Notes: a model not told the origin generated them from the letters alone. A DNA stretch of 41,497 nt from Flagellimonas sediminis (GCF_010500845.1 NZ_JAAAMI010000016.1:1-41497); one strand, 5' to 3'; numbered from the stretch's first letter, positions 16,172 to 25,025 are shown. Translations and numbers: made by a program.

Positions 16172-16657
16172 CTATTCTATTTTGGACAGTATGATCTCCC
16201 ATTGGTCCGAGAGATTATCATCATCTTCATCCTGTACCGTGCCACTTAGCGTTGTCCTGCCCACCGCCAATTTTTGAACCAATTCGATAGATGTATTCTG
16301 CGATACCGCAAACCGTTCGTTATCGGTCTCGATGTACCATTGGCCATCCTCTTTTGTTGCGTTACCCATTAGAACCACTTCGGCTTTCCTTGCCGAAAAA
16401 CCGTTCTTTTTGACTTCTTCCTGAATGCTACGTAAGGTAAGGTCATTCTTTTCGGCCAATCCCAAATACGCCTTTCCATCGTTCAGGCTGACGCGAACCT
16501 CCTGAAGCCCGTCCATCTTTTTCAACCCGCGTTCCAATCCATAGGCACAGGGCGCGCAGTCCATTCCATAGACTTCTTGGTCAACCCTGGCGATTTGGCC
16601 GCTTATCGTGCCTATTCCAAGAATACCGATCAGGGCCATCATTTTGATGTTTTTCAT
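16172..16657 (-). CDS. secreted HMA-domain (MerP-like) metal-binding protein
   Basis: A signal peptide (MMALIGILGIGTISGQ) precedes a heavy-metal-associated domain with GMDCAPC (Cys34, Cys37) at about 28-95. The C-terminal part (to 161) contains an additional beta-rich region, GRTTLSGTVQDEDDDNLSDQ. It should bind a thiophilic metal ion in the periplasm and pass it to the MerT-like protein encoded directly downstream. The C-terminal extension is longer than in classical MerP. Confidence 0.75.
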   Translation of the reverse strand: MKNIKMMALIGILGIGTISGQIARVDQEVYGMDCAPCAYGLERGLKKMDGLQEVRVSLNDGKAYLGLAEKNDLTLRSIQEEVKKNGFSARKAEVVLMGNATKEDGQWYIETDNERFAVSQNTSIELVQKLAVGRTTLSGTVQDEDDDNLSDQWEIILSKIE

Positions 16658-16685
16658 TATATGTGCTTTTTAATTTATACTGTGT

Positions 16686-17543
16686 TTACAACCAATAACT
16701 TAAATTTACGGCAATCCGATACCTTTCTTTTACCGAACCGGGTGTCAAATCCTGTACTACTGGAACCATCGCACCAAAGGATATGCCCCAAGCACCGTAA
16801 AGTCCTAGGAAAGAAGGTCCCACCAAAACCTTTGTACTGCGCGTATCGCTAAAATCCAGTTGTCCATCAATTTTATTGCCTCCAGGGAATTCGGCCAATG
16901 ATTCGATAAAGATGCGCCAATCGGGTTTTGGGTAATCACCCATAAAGATATTGGGCCGGTACCCCACAACGGCACTCGCATAGGGCAGGTCGCCCAATCG
17001 TTCGTCATCTCTTTCAAAATAATATTGGTAACCGCCACCGATCCATGCATACCAAGTGCGTGAGGCATAGCCCGTGGAAATGGCCGCATGTATAGCGTTG
17101 CCGACATTGACCTGTCCCCTGACATTATCGGTAGGAGCGGAAACACCCACGACGGCAGTGGACTCAAACCGCTTACCCACACCAAAGGCGTTCGAGAAAA
17201 AACGGTACCAAAGGGAAGCCTCGATATCCCCATTGGCGGGCATATTGCTATTGCCCCGTGTCCTTGGCGTCTCACCCAACCGTTCTATCATTGTGGGCGT
17301 GGTAAGGTTTACCTGTAGATCTTCTGTAATGCCATAGGAAAATAGGTAGCGCAACATATAGGAGGTTTCGGTTTCTGTGCCTAGGCTCATCCCGGCCACG
17401 TTCAAATCCACCCCGCCTTTGGCAAGGGTCGGTGTCTGTAGCCCATAGAGGGGGCCGTGGCCCTGGGCCATCACCGATCCTGATATGGCCAATAGCAATA
17501 TCAATTTGACATAGCGAATGTTCAGGAATATTCTACAAATCAT
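16686..17543 (-). CDS. outer-membrane beta-barrel protein of the metal operon
   Basis: With the ATG at 17543 the protein has a signal peptide (KLILLLAISGSVMAQ) and about 285 residues. Alternating amphipathic strands such as SLWYRFFSNAFGVGKRFEST end with the aromatic C-terminal strand YRIAVNLSYWL, typical of outer-membrane barrels. The N-terminal GHGPLYGLQTPTLAKGG resembles transporter-like barrels found with mercury genes in this phylum. An upstream extension of the frame to 17636 overlaps the thioredoxin-like gene and is unlikely to be used. It is likely a channel for metal or metal complexes; that role is inferred. Confidence 0.7.
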   Translation of the reverse strand: MICRIFLNIRYVKLILLLAISGSVMAQGHGPLYGLQTPTLAKGGVDLNVAGMSLGTETETSYMLRYLFSYGITEDLQVNLTTPTMIERLGETPRTRGNSNMPANGDIEASLWYRFFSNAFGVGKRFESTAVVGVSAPTDNVRGQVNVGNAIHAAISTGYASRTWYAWIGGGYQYYFERDDERLGDLPYASAVVGYRPNIFMGDYPKPDWRIFIESLAEFPGGNKIDGQLDFSDTRSTKVLVGPSFLGLYGAWGISFGAMVPVVQDLTPGSVKERYRIAVNLSYWL

Positions 17544-17556
17544 ATGCAAACACTTT

Positions 17557-17829
17557 TCAATTATGACTGCCAATTCCTGCTTCCACCAATTCCATTTCGG
17601 TAATGGCCGAATCCTTACAGCATTCCAAGAGCACACCGTTCACGACCACAGCAGGCACTTTCTTGATGCCGTATTCATCCAACTTATCAAGACAGGTCTT
17701 GTCCTCACATTGCCTGACCAGATCATAGGTCGTTACCTCACATGTATCGCAGGCCAGTTCTTTAATCTTTTTGACCACGGGGTCACAGACCGGACAATTG
17801 GCCGTAAATACTTCTACTTGACGTTTCAT
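17557..17829 (-). CDS. small thioredoxin-fold protein
   Basis: The 90-residue protein begins MKRQVEVFTANCPVCDPVV, with a CPVC redox motif (12-15) and the cis-Pro region KKVPAVVVNGVLL. Further cysteines occur in ACDTC and LECCKD. It is cytoplasmic, as no signal peptide is seen. It could reduce or shuttle metal-bound thiols. It is the first gene after a promoter at 17891-17924 and a terminator at 17934-17959, so it heads its own transcription unit. Confidence 0.8.
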   Translation of the reverse strand: MKRQVEVFTANCPVCDPVVKKIKELACDTCEVTTYDLVRQCEDKTCLDKLDEYGIKKVPAVVVNGVLLECCKDSAITEMELVEAGIGSHN

Positions 17830-17890
17830 GTTTCTGTTTTTTAAATAGTTTAAAATTTCCTGTACGCGACATGGAATTCAAACAATGCAT

Positions 17891-17924
17891 CAAAGGTAGA
17901 ATGGTGGGTAGGGTGGTCTCCAAA
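17891..17924 (-). promoter_or_regulatory. Bacteroidota-type promoter for the thioredoxin-to-NHL operon
   Basis: On the minus strand a TTTG (17924-17921) is followed 22 bp later by TACCTTTG (17898-17891), which matches TAnnTTTG. The ATG follows 61 bp downstream. It lies just past the terminator of the upstream gene. Confidence 0.55.
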
Positions 17925-17933
17925 TAAAATTTC

Positions 17934-17959
17934 AAAAAAAAAGCCCGCATCGTGCAGGC
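17934..17959 (-). terminator. terminator after the CsoR-like gene
   Basis: Minus-strand stem GCCTGCA / TGCGGGC (one G-T pair) with a three-base loop is followed by T9. Confidence 0.75.
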
Positions 17960-17987
17960 CATCCAATCGGTAGTGATTATGGGGAGG

Positions 17988-18350
17988 TCAAGCATTTTTG
18001 TGGTTTTCGAGTTTGGCCTTGAGCGCATCTATTTCCTTCATCTTTTCCGTTAGGCTGTCCAATTCCAAATCTGGAAATTGCTTTCGTATAAATTCGATAC
18101 GTTCTTCATTGCCGCAATTTCCTGGACAGGCCTCGACAGTCTCGGATATCTTGATGGCGAGGGTCTTTCGATAGGTCTCATCGAGGAGCAGGTGATGTGC
18201 CTTGTCCAAGGCGTTCTTCACTGCTTTGAACTGTACCAAAATCTTCTCGGGGTCGGAACTTTCGTCCAATAACCTGACCAAACCGTTTACCTGTCCATTG
18301 ATGCTTTGAAGTCTCGTTTTGATGTCCTGGCTTAAATCTTTTGGTATCAT
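17988..18350 (-). CDS. CsoR/RcnR-family (DUF156) metal-sensing repressor
   Basis: The 120-residue helical protein has the family core: LSQDIKTRLQSINGQVNGLV then ILVQFKAVKNALDKAHHLLL. The canonical CsoR ligands (Cys in the loop before helix 2, and His/Cys in helix 2) appear to be absent. Candidate ligands instead are His52-His53 and Cys75/Cys79 in ACPGNCGNE. It would bind operator DNA as a helical tetramer and release it on metal or sulfur-species binding. It lies in a metal operon between the GDCCVxC gene and the thioredoxin-like gene. Confidence 0.8.
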   Translation of the reverse strand: MIPKDLSQDIKTRLQSINGQVNGLVRLLDESSDPEKILVQFKAVKNALDKAHHLLLDETYRKTLAIKISETVEACPGNCGNEERIEFIRKQFPDLELDSLTEKMKEIDALKAKLENHKNA

Positions 18351-18408
18351 AATTTATATTTTATCTGCAATATATGGTTGTGAAAAGGGTGGTCTACCAC
18401 TATTCTCG

Positions 18409-18615
18409 TCAACAACAGGAAGATTTATTCTGTATGGGTGGACAGGCGACAGAGCCATAGGAACAAAAAACACAGCAATCGCCTTCTTTAGGTCGAATTA
18501 CTTCGTGACAGTTTTTACATTCATAAAAGTACTGGCAAGCATCGGTTGGCATTTCTTCCTCTTCTTGGTACCCACATTTGGGACAGGTAATGGTAGATAA
18601 TATTTTTGTATCCAT
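18409..18615 (-). CDS. GDCCVxC-domain small Cys-rich protein
   Basis: The 68-residue protein has two CxxC knuckles (CPKC 11-14, CKNC 33-36) and the diagnostic GDCCVFCSYGSVACPPIQ (46-62), with eleven cysteines in all. Proteins with this motif are regularly found next to merTP in Bacteroidota; they probably bind metal, but the mechanism is not established. The start ATG follows the merTP stop codon by one base. Confidence 0.85.
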   Translation of the reverse strand: MDTKILSTITCPKCGYQEEEEMPTDACQYFYECKNCHEVIRPKEGDCCVFCSYGSVACPPIQNKSSCC

Positions 18616-18616
18616 A

Positions 18617-19228
18617 TTATTCGGAAACGTTATAGCCCGTATTGTTGATGGCCTTTATGATTCGTTGCTCCGTAACTTTGGCACGGTCATATTTAACTGT
18701 AGTATTGCTTTTTTCATAGCTTGCTTTTACTGAAACGATACCGTCCAATTTGTTGACCTCGCTCTCAATGTGGTTTTCGCAGCCGGAACAGGTCATTCCT
18801 TCCACTGTAAAGGTTATATCTACCATGTTGTCCTGCTGCACATATATGATTTCCTTGGTCGGTTGGGCATAAAAAAGCCCTGAGAAATATGGAAATGCCA
18901 GCATCAGTCCCGCAAAGAGGGTAACAAATAGCAGGAACCTTTTTGATTGTAGAAAGGAAGGTTTTACATCATTTTCACAGGCACAATCAATTTCTTGCTG
19001 CGATTTTGACTTTAGCTTCTGGTACCAGGCAAATCCAAGTACCAATACGGTCAGGCCTATAAAAAATGGTCTGAAAGCTTCCAGCCATGCAAAGGTAGAT
19101 GCCATTCCGCTGGTGCCCGCAATCAATGCAAGCACAGGTGTGATGCAGCATAATGAAGCTGTGATCGCTGTAAAAACTCCAGTGAACATTGCTGAATATG
19201 ATGATTTTTCTATGTTCATTCTATGCAA
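18617..19228 (-). CDS. merTP: MerTP: mercuric transport protein fused to HMA domain
   Basis: The 203-residue protein starts with MerT-like transmembrane segments carrying Cys27-Cys28 (ASLCCITPVLALIAG), has a cytoplasmic loop with CAC (82-84), a third membrane segment (about 97-118), and a C-terminal HMA domain with GMTCSGC (Cys147, Cys150). It brings Hg(II) or a related thiophilic ion across the inner membrane. The start overlaps the ArsR-family gene by eight bases; Met4 is an alternative start. No mercuric reductase (merA) or lyase (merB) is present in the window. Confidence 0.85.
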   Translation of the reverse strand: MHRMNIEKSSYSAMFTGVFTAITASLCCITPVLALIAGTSGMASTFAWLEAFRPFFIGLTVLVLGFAWYQKLKSKSQQEIDCACENDVKPSFLQSKRFLLFVTLFAGLMLAFPYFSGLFYAQPTKEIIYVQQDNMVDITFTVEGMTCSGCENHIESEVNKLDGIVSVKASYEKSNTTVKYDRAKVTEQRIIKAINNTGYNVSE

Positions 19229-19592
19229 CTTTTTTGTTTTCCTGAAGCCTGCTGAAGATGCCTTCCAACACCTCGCTTTGGCCTTTTACCAGTGAGTAAT
19301 ACAAGGTTTGACCTTCCCGTCTGGAGGTAATCAATCCAGCATCCTTCATCTTACGGATATGCTGCGAAATTGCGGGTACGGTCATTTCCAGTATATCTGA
19401 AAAATCACAAGGGCAGAGCTCACCTTCCTTGTTCAGCAGGAAAAGAATCTTCAATCTGGTCTCATTTCCTGCTAGGGCCAGTACCTTACCAATAGTGTTG
19501 ATTGAATTCGAACTCATCCGTAGTGTCTCGCGACAGCGCGTCAACTGCTTTTGGTCCGCCTCGGCGCGGGTGCAACTTAATTCAAGGGCCAT
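19221..19592 (-). CDS. ArsR-family metalloregulator
   Basis: The 123-residue winged-helix protein has recognition region MTVPAISQHIRKMKDAGLIT and wing SRREGQTLYYSL. Candidate metal ligands are the N-terminal ELSCTRAEADQKQL stretch and CPC in GELCPCDFSD. It is the first gene of the minus-strand mer-type operon and likely represses it until metal binds. A good SmtB/ArsR-type palindrome lies 34 bp upstream of its start. Confidence 0.9.
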   Translation of the reverse strand: MALELSCTRAEADQKQLTRCRETLRMSSNSINTIGKVLALAGNETRLKILFLLNKEGELCPCDFSDILEMTVPAISQHIRKMKDAGLITSRREGQTLYYSLVKGQSEVLEGIFSRLQENKKVA

Positions 19593-19625
19593 GATAAAAA
19601 TTTTATTAAAGATAAGGTTATATCA

Positions 19626-19649
19626 TTATATAAGCAAATGCTTAAATAA
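19626..19649. promoter_or_regulatory. ArsR/SmtB-type operator
   Basis: TTATATAAGCA-AA-TGCTTAAATAA is an 11-2-11 imperfect palindrome with one mismatch per arm. This is the size and spacing of known ArsR/SmtB operators, placed immediately upstream of the ArsR-family gene. Confidence 0.7.
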
Positions 19650-20203
19650 ATTGTGTTTTTTTATGACCGGTTTATGGAACGACTGGCTTATCCTTCAAGG
19701 AAGCATCCCATTACAGGTCAACTTGCCCCTTTTGAATAGGACTTTTATACATCCGACGTGGCCTTTAGTACTGCCCGCTACATAAATTGAATCTTTTAGG
19801 CCACCATTTTGTACTATGATTAAGACCGTTTATTACGGTCAGTTGGACACCTGTCCATTGCAAGGAACGTTTGCTTGTTCCACTTGCCAACTGTACTTTG
19901 TTTCGTGTTGCATGGCAGTTGTAGAGGCTTGTTCCAGCAGTGATTTATTTTTTCGGTTATATGAGCGTTCTTGGATACTTTGATTTTTTCCAGACGAATT
20001 GGGATTGGGACGTGCTCTGGTAAAGCCATAGCCTTTTGGGGCGTTGGAATGGATTGGAAATTTCCTGTCTTGAATTTTGGATGGTCCGGATTGCCCCATT
20101 TGATCATCCCTTGAAATTTGAAATGGAATGCTCTTGGTTCCACACACTAAATCTTCAATAGGTCCTTTCCGAATTTTGCAATGCAGTTGCACCAAAGTTC
20201 TGT
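19650..20203. other. long divergent intergenic region between two metal operons
   Basis: More than 500 bases contain no gene I can support. Two overlapping minus-strand frames of about 110 residues end near 19820-19840, but they match no family and have no signal. It may contain a decayed gene or long regulatory DNA. Confidence 0.4.
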
Positions 20204-20211
20204 TATCTTTG
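20204..20211 (+). promoter_or_regulatory. TAnnTTTG promoter box of the efflux operon
   Basis: TATCTTTG is an exact match to the -7 element of Bacteroidota housekeeping promoters and lies four bases before the GTG start, implying a leaderless or very short leader transcript. A TTTG at 20175-20178 is 25 bp upstream, somewhat too far, so the -33 element is uncertain. Confidence 0.5.
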
Positions 20212-20215
20212 CAAA

Positions 20216-20524
20216 GTGAAATTTTTTACCGTCATATTATCCATCTACGTATTGGCACTCAATGTGGTTCCTTGCAGTGATGCGGGTAACGTAACAGAAG
20301 ACTCCCAAGGTGTTTATCTGGTTCAATTTGATGGTGAACACAGCGAGAATTGTGAACTATGCTCACCATTTTGCCACTGCCATTGCTGCCATGTGTACAC
20401 GGTGGATTTTGGTATAGCTCGATTCCAGCCGCTTCAAGAGACTTACCTTGAAGATGATTTCACCCATTTTGAAGGATTGGGCAAGGAATTTACCGACCCA
20501 CTATTTCAACCTCCACAGGTTTAA
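20216..20524 (+). CDS. DUF6660-like secreted Cys/His-rich protein
   Basis: The 102-residue protein starts at GTG and has a signal peptide (KFFTVILSIYVLALNVVPC). The metal-ligand-like cluster is NCELCSPFCHCHCCHVYTVDF. Such proteins precede CusA-type pumps in Flavobacteriia. It probably binds metal in the periplasm; the role is not established. It is the first gene of the efflux operon. Confidence 0.75.
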   Translation: MKFFTVILSIYVLALNVVPCSDAGNVTEDSQGVYLVQFDGEHSENCELCSPFCHCHCCHVYTVDFGIARFQPLQETYLEDDFTHFEGLGKEFTDPLFQPPQV

Positions 20525-20647
20525 TTCAGTTTTACAGGATAGCTATATCCGATTATGAGGTTTATGGACTTTGAACTTTTCAAAGACCTGTTCCCTCATA
20601 CTTGCAACCCTATTGCATTGGTTCAACTGAATTAAAACACATTTTAT

Positions 20648-23600
20648 ATGATCAACAGAATCATTGATTTTTCAATCAATAACAAATTTATTATAGGTCT
20701 GCTGACCCTCGCATTGATTGGTGCGGGCGTTTACAGCATGACCCAAGTTCCCATCGATGCCGTACCGGATATCACCAATAATCAAGTGCAGGTCATCACC
20801 CAATCACCTAATCTGGGAACAGAGGATATTGAGCAATTCGTGACCTATCCCGTGGAAGTTGCGATGAGCAACCTACCCAATGTCAAGGAAATCCGCTCTG
20901 TTTCCCGTTTTGGGCTTTCTGTGGTGACCATTGTATTTGACGATGAGGTGGGCACTTATTTGCCCAGACAACTTGTAGCCGAAAAACTGCCCGAGGTTCA
21001 GGAACAGATTCCTTCTGGCTTTGGCAAACCCGTTATGGGGCCAATTTCAACGGGATTGGGCGAAATCTATCAATATACCCTTGAAGTAGATGATGAACAT
21101 CAAGGTGAATATTCAGCAACGGAACTGCGTACGATCCAGGACTGGATTGTACGGAGACAGATGGCCATGGTACCCGGCGTGGTGGAGGTAAACGCCTTTG
21201 GCGGAAACAAAAAGCAATACGAAGTGGCGGTTGACCCGGACGAACTTCGCGCCATTGGTATCACCATTACAGAAGTGTTCTCGGCCCTTGAAAACAACAA
21301 CCAGAATACAGGTGGGGCCTACATCGAGCGTAACCACCACGCCAACTTCATTCGTGGTGAAGGGCTGGCCAGGACCATATCGGATATTGAAAACATGGTG
21401 GTCAAGGCCGTTAATGGCATTCCCATCAAAGTGAAGGATATAGGTAAGGTAAGCATGGGAAGTGCGATACGCTACGGTGCGCTTACCAAAGATGGTAAAG
21501 GTGAAGCCGTGGGCGGAATGATCTTGATGCTCAAAGGGGCAAATTCCAACGAGGTGATCGAGAACGTGACCCGACGTGTGGAACAGATACAACGGTCCCT
21601 TCCTGAAGGAGTGTCCATCAAACCTTTCCTTGACCGTAGTGAATTGATCACCGAGACAACAGGCACGGTAACGGGGAACCTTCTGGAAGGTGGGCTTATC
21701 GTGATCTTCGTGCTGGTCTTGCTGTTGGGGAATTGGCGTGGCGGACTCATTGTGGCTTCGACCATACCCTTATCCCTATTGTTTGCCTTTATTTTGATGA
21801 ATGTTTTTGACGTATGGGCAAACTTGATGAGCTTGGGGGCAATCGATTTTGGAATCATTGTAGATGGTGCGGTGATCATCGTAGAGGGTACTGTTTTCTT
21901 AATGTATTCCTATGTGGTTAAAAAGAAAGCCGTAAGCAAAGAAAAACGGGACGACATTGCCGCTAAGGCCTCTAAAAAAATGATGAATGCCGCCTTCTTT
22001 GGCCAGCTGATCATTCTGATTGTCTTCCTGCCCATTTTGGCCTTGGAGGGTGTCGAAGGGAAAATGTTCCGGCCCATGGCCCTCACCTTCATTTTCGCCA
22101 TGATCGGGGCCATGCTATTGTGCCTTACCTATGTGCCTATGGTTTCGGCATTGTTCCTACGGCCGCCAAAATCCAAAAAACAATCCTATGGCGATAGGTT
22201 CGTGCATTGGATTGAGCGGAAATATGAACCGTTGTTGACCAAATCACTTTCTAAGGCCAAAGTGGTAGTAAGCATTGCCCTTGGCCTTTTTGCCATTGCC
22301 ATTTTCGTCTTTACGAGAATGGGTGGTGAGTTTATCCCACAACTGGACGAAGGTGATATTGCCTTTCACGCAATCTTGAAACCCGGTAGTTCCCTGTCGG
22401 AAACCATCGAAACCACGACAAATATTGAACGTATCGTGAAGGCCGAATTTCCCGAAGTTGAAACCGTTCTCAGCCGTATCGGTGTCGCCGATGTACCAAC
22501 GGACCCGATGCCCATGGATATCGCCGATGTCTTCGTTATCCTCAAACCAACGGATGAATGGACATCTGCAGAAAGCAAGGATGAATTGGTGGAAAAAATG
22601 AAGGAGGCCATCAGTATCGTACCCGGTGTGAATTTTGAGTTTACCCAACCTATCGAAATGCGCTTCAACGAACTACTTACGGGGGTTCGTGAAGATGTGG
22701 CCATTAAATTGTTCGGGGAAGACCTCGGCATATTGGCAAGCAAGGCCGAGGAAATGGGGGAAATCATTGCCGCCGTTCCCGGTGTGGCGGATATGAAAGT
22801 TGAGGCCACGGACGGCCTGCCACAAATCACCATTGACTATAACCGCAATAAATTGGCACAGTACGGTCTAAAGATCGAACAGCTCAATAAAGTGGTACAG
22901 GCCGCCTTTGCAGGAGGAAAGGCAGGCGTAATCTTCGAGGGTGAAAAACGGTTTGACCTGGTCGTAAGACTTCAAAAGGAAAACCGGCAAGGCATCGAGG
23001 ACATCCAGAACCTGTTCATCAACCTGCCCAATGGTTCGCAAATCCCATTACGGGAAATTGCCGAGGTAAGTTATGAACCCGGCCCGATGCAGATAAGCCG
23101 TGACAATACCAATAGGCGGACCTATGTGGGCATCAATATTCGCGACCGTGATGTAAAATCCGTTGTAGAGGATATCCAAGAAAAATTGGATGCCCAGTTT
23201 GACCTGCCCACAGGATATTACATTCGGTATGGTGGTGCTTTCGAAAATCTGGAACGCGCCAGCAATAGATTGCAAACTGTTGTCCCTATTGCCTTGTTCC
23301 TGATTTTCATATTGATTTATTTTGCGCTAAAGTCCTTTCCACAGACCTTGATGATCTACCTCGCTATCCCGATGGCCACCATTGGCGGTGTGTTCGCCCT
23401 CTGGTTAAGGGATATGCCCTTTAGTATTTCCGCGGGGGTCGGCTTTATAGTGCTTTTTGGGGTGGCCGTTCTGAACGGCCTGGTCATGATAAATGGTCTC
23501 AATGAACTGAAGGAAGAAGGCGTGACCAATCTTAAAGGTAGAATTATAGAAGGCACCAAAAGACGGATTCGTCCCATTATGCTCACGGCCTTTACGGATA

Positions 23601-25021
23601 TTTTAGGGTTTCTTCCCATGGCCGTTTCGGCTTCGGCCGGGGCAGAGGTACAGCGACCTTTGGCCACCGTGGTCATTGGTGGCTTGATAACTTCGACCCT
23701 CTTGACCCTCTTTATCCTACCCATCTTTTACCAATGGGTCGAGGGACGTTCAGAACGGATGAAGAAACCCGACCCGAAATGGGTTACCCCTGTGGTCATG
23801 GTCCTTCTTTTGTTCGCCACCGCACTGCCTGCCAAAATGCATGCGCAAGAAGGTTTTGAAAATGCACGGCAGATCCAGCCCAAAGATTCACTGCCCGCTA
23901 TTTCATTGGAAGAGGCGGTGGAAGTTTCCAAGAAAAACTACCCGCTTTTGAAAGCGAAACAATGGGAGGTCCAAAAACAAACCGCCCTAAAAGGAATGGC
24001 TTACGACCTTGGCAATACCCAGGTCTTCACAGGTGGCGAAGAAATTATGGATGGACAGGGAATTTATACCTTGGTAGGGGTTGGACAACAGAATATCGAC
24101 CTTTTGGGCATCAGTGCAAAAAAGCGTTTGCAGAAACAACGCATCGCTTTGGCCGAGACAGCTCTGGACCTTTCCGAATTGCAAGTGGAACAGGAAGTCA
24201 AAAAGGCTTGGTCAGAAGCCTATCGACAACGACAGAAATTTGAACTGTACCGTGAACTGGATTCCATTTATTCACAGTTTAAAAAAGCAATAGAACTCAA
24301 CTTCGAGGTAGAAGCCATTTCCCGGCTGGAATATTCATCGGCCACAAATCAAGCCTTGCAAATCAACAATAAACTGCAACAGGCCGAAGGTGATTATGCC
24401 ATTGCCCTGCAAAAGCTCAATCTTTGGTTGGTTTCGGACATCTACTATTCCGTTCCAGAAAAGCTTGATGAAAGTGCGGTAACGGTTTTGGGATGGGACG
24501 GGGATTTGGGAAAACACCCAGAGCTGGAACTTTCACAAAGGCGCATCGAAGAGGCCGAGGCGACATATGATGCGGCACGGGCTGACCTGCTGCCTAAGTT
24601 CAACCTTCAGGGCGGACTGCAACAGGTCAATGGCAATAGCGGGTTCTACACCTATCAAGCCGGCATTTCGGTTCCTTTGTTTTCAGGTGGACAGCGTAGT
24701 CAAGCCAAGGCCGCCAAAATTGAAAGTGAAATCGCAAAGACCAATGCGGATTATACCAAACGCCAGCTGCAATCCGAATATCGGCAGGCGGTGCAAGCCT
24801 ATCAGAAATGGAGCGCATCGTGGCAATTTTATAGGGACAAGGCCTTGCCTCTTGCCCAAGAGCAGCGCAGGGGAGCATTGTTGGCCTACGCGGAGGGTGC
24901 GGTGGACTATGCAGCGTTCACACAGATTATTCGGGATGCCATAAACACGGAAATGGATGCACTTGACGCTCTTGACAACTATCTAGAATCAGTATTTGAA
25001 TTACAATATTTTAAACAATAG
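20648..25021 (+). CDS. CusA/CzcA heavy-metal RND pump fused to a TolC-like outer-membrane factor
   Basis: The 1457-residue protein comprises residues 1 to about 1040, a full HME-RND transporter with the TM4 signature DFGIIVDGAVIIVE (D400, D406, E413), porter domains, and 12 predicted membrane segments (first VYSMTQVPIDAVPDI-type N-terminus). Residues about 1050-1067 form a hydrophobic segment ending in PAKMHAQ, like a signal peptide. Residues 1080-1457 are a CusC/TolC-type outer-membrane factor (ISLEEAVEVSKKNYPLLKAK, AGISVPLFSGGQRSQAKAA). Proton-driven export of monovalent or divalent metal ions (Cu, Ag, Zn, Co, Cd) is the family role. The fusion is known in Bacteroidota; the internal signal-like segment suggests cleavage or export of the TolC part. 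Its end precedes the adaptor gene by four bases. Confidence 0.9.
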   Translation: MINRIIDFSINNKFIIGLLTLALIGAGVYSMTQVPIDAVPDITNNQVQVITQSPNLGTEDIEQFVTYPVEVAMSNLPNVKEIRSVSRFGLSVVTIVFDDEVGTYLPRQLVAEKLPEVQEQIPSGFGKPVMGPISTGLGEIYQYTLEVDDEHQGEYSATELRTIQDWIVRRQMAMVPGVVEVNAFGGNKKQYEVAVDPDELRAIGITITEVFSALENNNQNTGGAYIERNHHANFIRGEGLARTISDIENMVVKAVNGIPIKVKDIGKVSMGSAIRYGALTKDGKGEAVGGMILMLKGANSNEVIENVTRRVEQIQRSLPEGVSIKPFLDRSELITETTGTVTGNLLEGGLIVIFVLVLLLGNWRGGLIVASTIPLSLLFAFILMNVFDVWANLMSLGAIDFGIIVDGAVIIVEGTVFLMYSYVVKKKAVSKEKRDDIAAKASKKMMNAAFFGQLIILIVFLPILALEGVEGKMFRPMALTFIFAMIGAMLLCLTYVPMVSALFLRPPKSKKQSYGDRFVHWIERKYEPLLTKSLSKAKVVVSIALGLFAIAIFVFTRMGGEFIPQLDEGDIAFHAILKPGSSLSETIETTTNIERIVKAEFPEVETVLSRIGVADVPTDPMPMDIADVFVILKPTDEWTSAESKDELVEKMKEAISIVPGVNFEFTQPIEMRFNELLTGVREDVAIKLFGEDLGILASKAEEMGEIIAAVPGVADMKVEATDGLPQITIDYNRNKLAQYGLKIEQLNKVVQAAFAGGKAGVIFEGEKRFDLVVRLQKENRQGIEDIQNLFINLPNGSQIPLREIAEVSYEPGPMQISRDNTNRRTYVGINIRDRDVKSVVEDIQEKLDAQFDLPTGYYIRYGGAFENLERASNRLQTVVPIALFLIFILIYFALKSFPQTLMIYLAIPMATIGGVFALWLRDMPFSISAGVGFIVLFGVAVLNGLVMINGLNELKEEGVTNLKGRIIEGTKRRIRPIMLTAFTDILGFLPMAVSASAGAEVQRPLATVVIGGLITSTLLTLFILPIFYQWVEGRSERMKKPDPKWVTPVVMVLLLFATALPAKMHAQEGFENARQIQPKDSLPAISLEEAVEVSKKNYPLLKAKQWEVQKQTALKGMAYDLGNTQVFTGGEEIMDGQGIYTLVGVGQQNIDLLGISAKKRLQKQRIALAETALDLSELQVEQEVKKAWSEAYRQRQKFELYRELDSIYSQFKKAIELNFEVEAISRLEYSSATNQALQINNKLQQAEGDYAIALQKLNLWLVSDIYYSVPEKLDESAVTVLGWDGDLGKHPELELSQRRIEEAEATYDAARADLLPKFNLQGGLQQVNGNSGFYTYQAGISVPLFSGGQRSQAKAAKIESEIAKTNADYTKRQLQSEYRQAVQAYQKWSASWQFYRDKALPLAQEQRRGALLAYAEGAVDYAAFTQIIRDAINTEMDALDALDNYLESVFELQYFKQ

Positions 25022-25025
25022 ACAA

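Noticed and set aside
17783..18028. Minus-strand frame spanning the end of the CsoR-like gene to the thioredoxin-like gene
   Set aside because: It runs through a terminator and a promoter and overlaps both genes in another frame.
19820..20195. Two overlapping minus-strand frames of 107 and 118 codons in the divergent metal region
   Set aside because: No motifs, mutually overlapping, and they would end in the control region of the ArsR operon; kept only as a possible relic.
24996..25025. Earlier in-frame ATG for the CusB-type adaptor
   Set aside because: It overlaps the pump gene and would put ten polar residues before the signal peptide; ATG at 25026 gives a proper lipoprotein signal.
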